6,513 bases of DNA from Chloroflexi bacterium RBG_16_68_14 (GTDB lineage Bacteria > Chloroflexota > Dehalococcoidia > DSTF01 > RBG-16-68-14): contig MGOB01000088.1 in assembly GCA_001796995.1 (NCBI GenBank), forward strand, positions 1 to 6,513. The letters are read 5' to 3'. The notes under the pieces are model-generated. The model ran no database searches and had not been told where the DNA came from. It saw only the letters and a list, made by a program, of their open reading frames with translations. Shown piece after piece: positions 5,382 through 6,513 of this stretch. Numbering within the stretch: the stretch's first letter is position 1; each line of letters starts with the position of its first letter. The translations under genes were made by a program, and so were the position numbers.

Positions 5382-6513
5382 CTCGAATACGCCGTGCTTG
5401 CCGGACAGCCCCTTCAGCGCCACCTGCCGCTGCTGACCGAGCTCGATGTCTCCGTCCCCCTGGAGCAGCTCCCTGAGCCGGGAGGACACCGCGATCTGTC
5501 CGCCCTCCGCCACGTCGTCGGCGATGCGAGCGGCCAGGTTGACGTCCGTGCCGTAGAAGGTGTCCTCGTCCCGGGCGGGCTGGCCGGTGTGGAGGCCGAT
5601 GCGCACCAAGATCTGCTCGTCCGGGTGCTCCGGGTTGCGCTCGGCGAAGGCGCGCTGGACGGCGACGGCGCAGAGCACGCCGGCGCGGGGGCCGGGGAAG
5701 GCGACCATGAAGCCGTCGCCTCGGTGGGAGACCTCGACGCCGCCGTGGGCCTTCACCCGCTCGCGTACGATGGCGTTGTGGGCGCGGATGACCGCCAGCC
5801 AGCGCTCGTCGCCCAGCCGCTCCGCCATGGCGGTGGAGTCGGCGATGTCGGTGAACATGAGGGTGACGCTGCCGTCGGGCGCGGCGTGGGGACGCAGGTC
5901 CGGCCGCTCGACTTGGACGACGACGGCGACCGCGCCGATGGAGGTCTTGATGTGAGAAGGGTCGATGCCCTGGAGCCGCAGCTTCAGACCGACCGCCCGC
6001 TCTATCAGCGGCCGCATGCCCAGCTCACGGGCGATGGCCAACGCCTCGTCGACCAGGGTTGCGGCCCGGTTCCGATCCTCCGCCTCACTGCGCTGGAAGA
6101 GCGCCTCGGCGTAGTCGTAGGCGGCCGAGGCGTAGGGGGCTCGATAGCCCCGCCGACAAAAGGCCAGCGCCTCCTCGAAGTGGCCGATGGCGTCATCCAC
6201 CCGCCCCATGGTCAGGGCGAGGAGGGCGAGCGCGTGGTCGATCTGGTAGAAGGTGCCGGGCAAGGTGCCCCGGAATGGCTGGAGCGCCTCGTACTGCTCC
6301 GCCGCCAGCCCACGGTCCTTCCTCAGCACGGCTATGAGCGCCAGCCCTAGTTGAGCCAAGACCGAAACCAGCGGCGGCGCCGGCGCGGACGGCGAGAGCA
6401 CCATCCGCCCGGCCTCTTCGGCCAGCTCCAGGCCCCAAGGGTCTCCGGTGACCATGGCCGCGTAGGGCAACACGACGGCCATGTTGGGGTAGCCGAGGGC
6501 GGCGCCGACCGTG
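5358..6513 (-). CDS. Gene A: TPR-like helical protein with C-terminal class III cyclase domain (N-terminus beyond window edge)
   Basis: The frame stays open through the right edge for ten codons before the first in-window ATG at 6482, so the true start probably lies outside. Numbering here is from that ATG (374 residues). Residues 1-172 are helix-rich with TPR-like stretches, for example MGRVDDAIGHFEEALAF (92-108) and AATLVDEALAIARELGMRPL (140-159). Such regions often follow an ATPase in larger signalling proteins, but none is visible here. A cyclase domain starts near 205: metal Asp212 (FTDIADST) and Asp256 (RGDGF). The two substrate-specifying positions are Ser252 and Thr308 instead of Lys and Asp, while Asn315 and Arg319 of the transition-state pair are kept. 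Nucleotide specificity is therefore uncertain. The tail EVRWREET resembles that of gene D. The stop shares one base with the start of gene B. As the most upstream gene seen, it may be the regulatory head of the operon, by inference. Confidence 0.88.
   Translation of the reverse strand, partial: TVGAALGYPNMAVVLPYAAMVTGDPWGLELAEEAGRMVLSPSAPAPPLVSVLAQLGLALIAVLRKDRGLAAEQYEALQPFRGTLPGTFYQIDHALALLALTMGRVDDAIGHFEEALAFCRRGYRAPYASAAYDYAEALFQRSEAEDRNRAATLVDEALAIARELGMRPLIERAVGLKLRLQGIDPSHIKTSIGAVAVVVQVERPDLRPHAAPDGSVTLMFTDIADSTAMAERLGDERWLAVIRAHNAIVRERVKAHGGVEVSHRGDGFMVAFPGPRAGVLCAVAVQRAFAERNPEHPDEQILVRIGLHTGQPARDEDTFYGTDVNLAARIADDVAEGGQIAVSSRLRELLQGDGDIELGQQRQVALKGLSGKHGVFEVRWREET
5364..5371 (-). promoter_or_regulatory. 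Ribosome binding site of gene B, inside the end of gene A
   Basis: The minus strand reads GGGAGGAGACGTGATG. GGGAGGAG lies 5 nt before the ATG at 5358 but only 2 nt before the GTG at 5361, which favours the ATG. The site overlaps the codons for the RWREET tail of gene A. Confidence 0.8.

Noticed and set aside
5031..6350. Long open frame on the plus strand, 439 codons, opposite genes A and B
   Set aside because: It is antisense to clear TPR/cyclase and hydrolase coding sequence, and its translation is low-complexity with no domain signature.
1..6513. Complementary heterodimer idea: gene A supplying Asn/Arg and genes B, D or E supplying Lys/Asp
   Set aside because: In known class III dimers the Lys, Asp, Asn and Arg of one active site all come from the same subunit, opposite the one giving the metal Asps. 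Mixing A with B, D or E would not assemble a full canonical set.

Overview
The window is GC-rich, has no gap between genes, and is read entirely from the minus strand. It holds five consecutive genes, all ending in a class III nucleotide cyclase domain. The style of the proteins suggests an uncultured Chloroflexota (Dehalococcoidia-like) bacterium: N-termini of the MEPRIQYAKT-DGVSIA type, and a helical-repeat protein ending in a cyclase. This assignment is from memory of similar proteins, with moderate confidence at best.

Layout in transcription order (right to left). Gene A (5358-6513) enters from the right edge without its N-terminus and is a TPR-like helical region followed by a cyclase domain. 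Genes B (3988-5358), C (2615-3988), D (1257-2615) and E (1-1257, cut by the left edge) each have an N-terminal alpha/beta-hydrolase fold of about 265-275 residues, a short linker, and a C-terminal cyclase domain of about 170 residues. This is the architecture of Mycobacterium tuberculosis Rv1900c (LipJ). All four junctions have the same TGATG form, with stop and start sharing one A. The set is therefore almost certainly one operon with translational coupling. Neither its promoter nor its terminator is in the window.

The hydrolase folds look more like sensors than enzymes. The serine of the nucleophile elbow is present in B and D, is Asn in C and appears to be Leu in E. None of the four has a His where the catalytic His normally sits. 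The cyclase domains of B, D and E keep both metal-binding Asp residues and a Lys/Asp pair typical of adenylyl cyclases, but have Gln in place of the transition-state Asn. C has Lys/Asn and also Gln. A has Ser/Thr but keeps the Asn. The likely picture, by inference, is a bank of paralogous receptor-cyclases that bind different small molecules and feed one nucleotide second messenger.

At the DNA level, the cyclase halves and gene junctions of B, D and E share long identical or near-identical runs while their hydrolase halves have diverged. This suggests module duplication, gene conversion or domain shuffling. A perfect 28-bp palindrome lies in frame inside the cyclase coding sequence of gene B and looks like an inserted palindromic mini-repeat. 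I see no RNA genes, CRISPR array or transposase genes.
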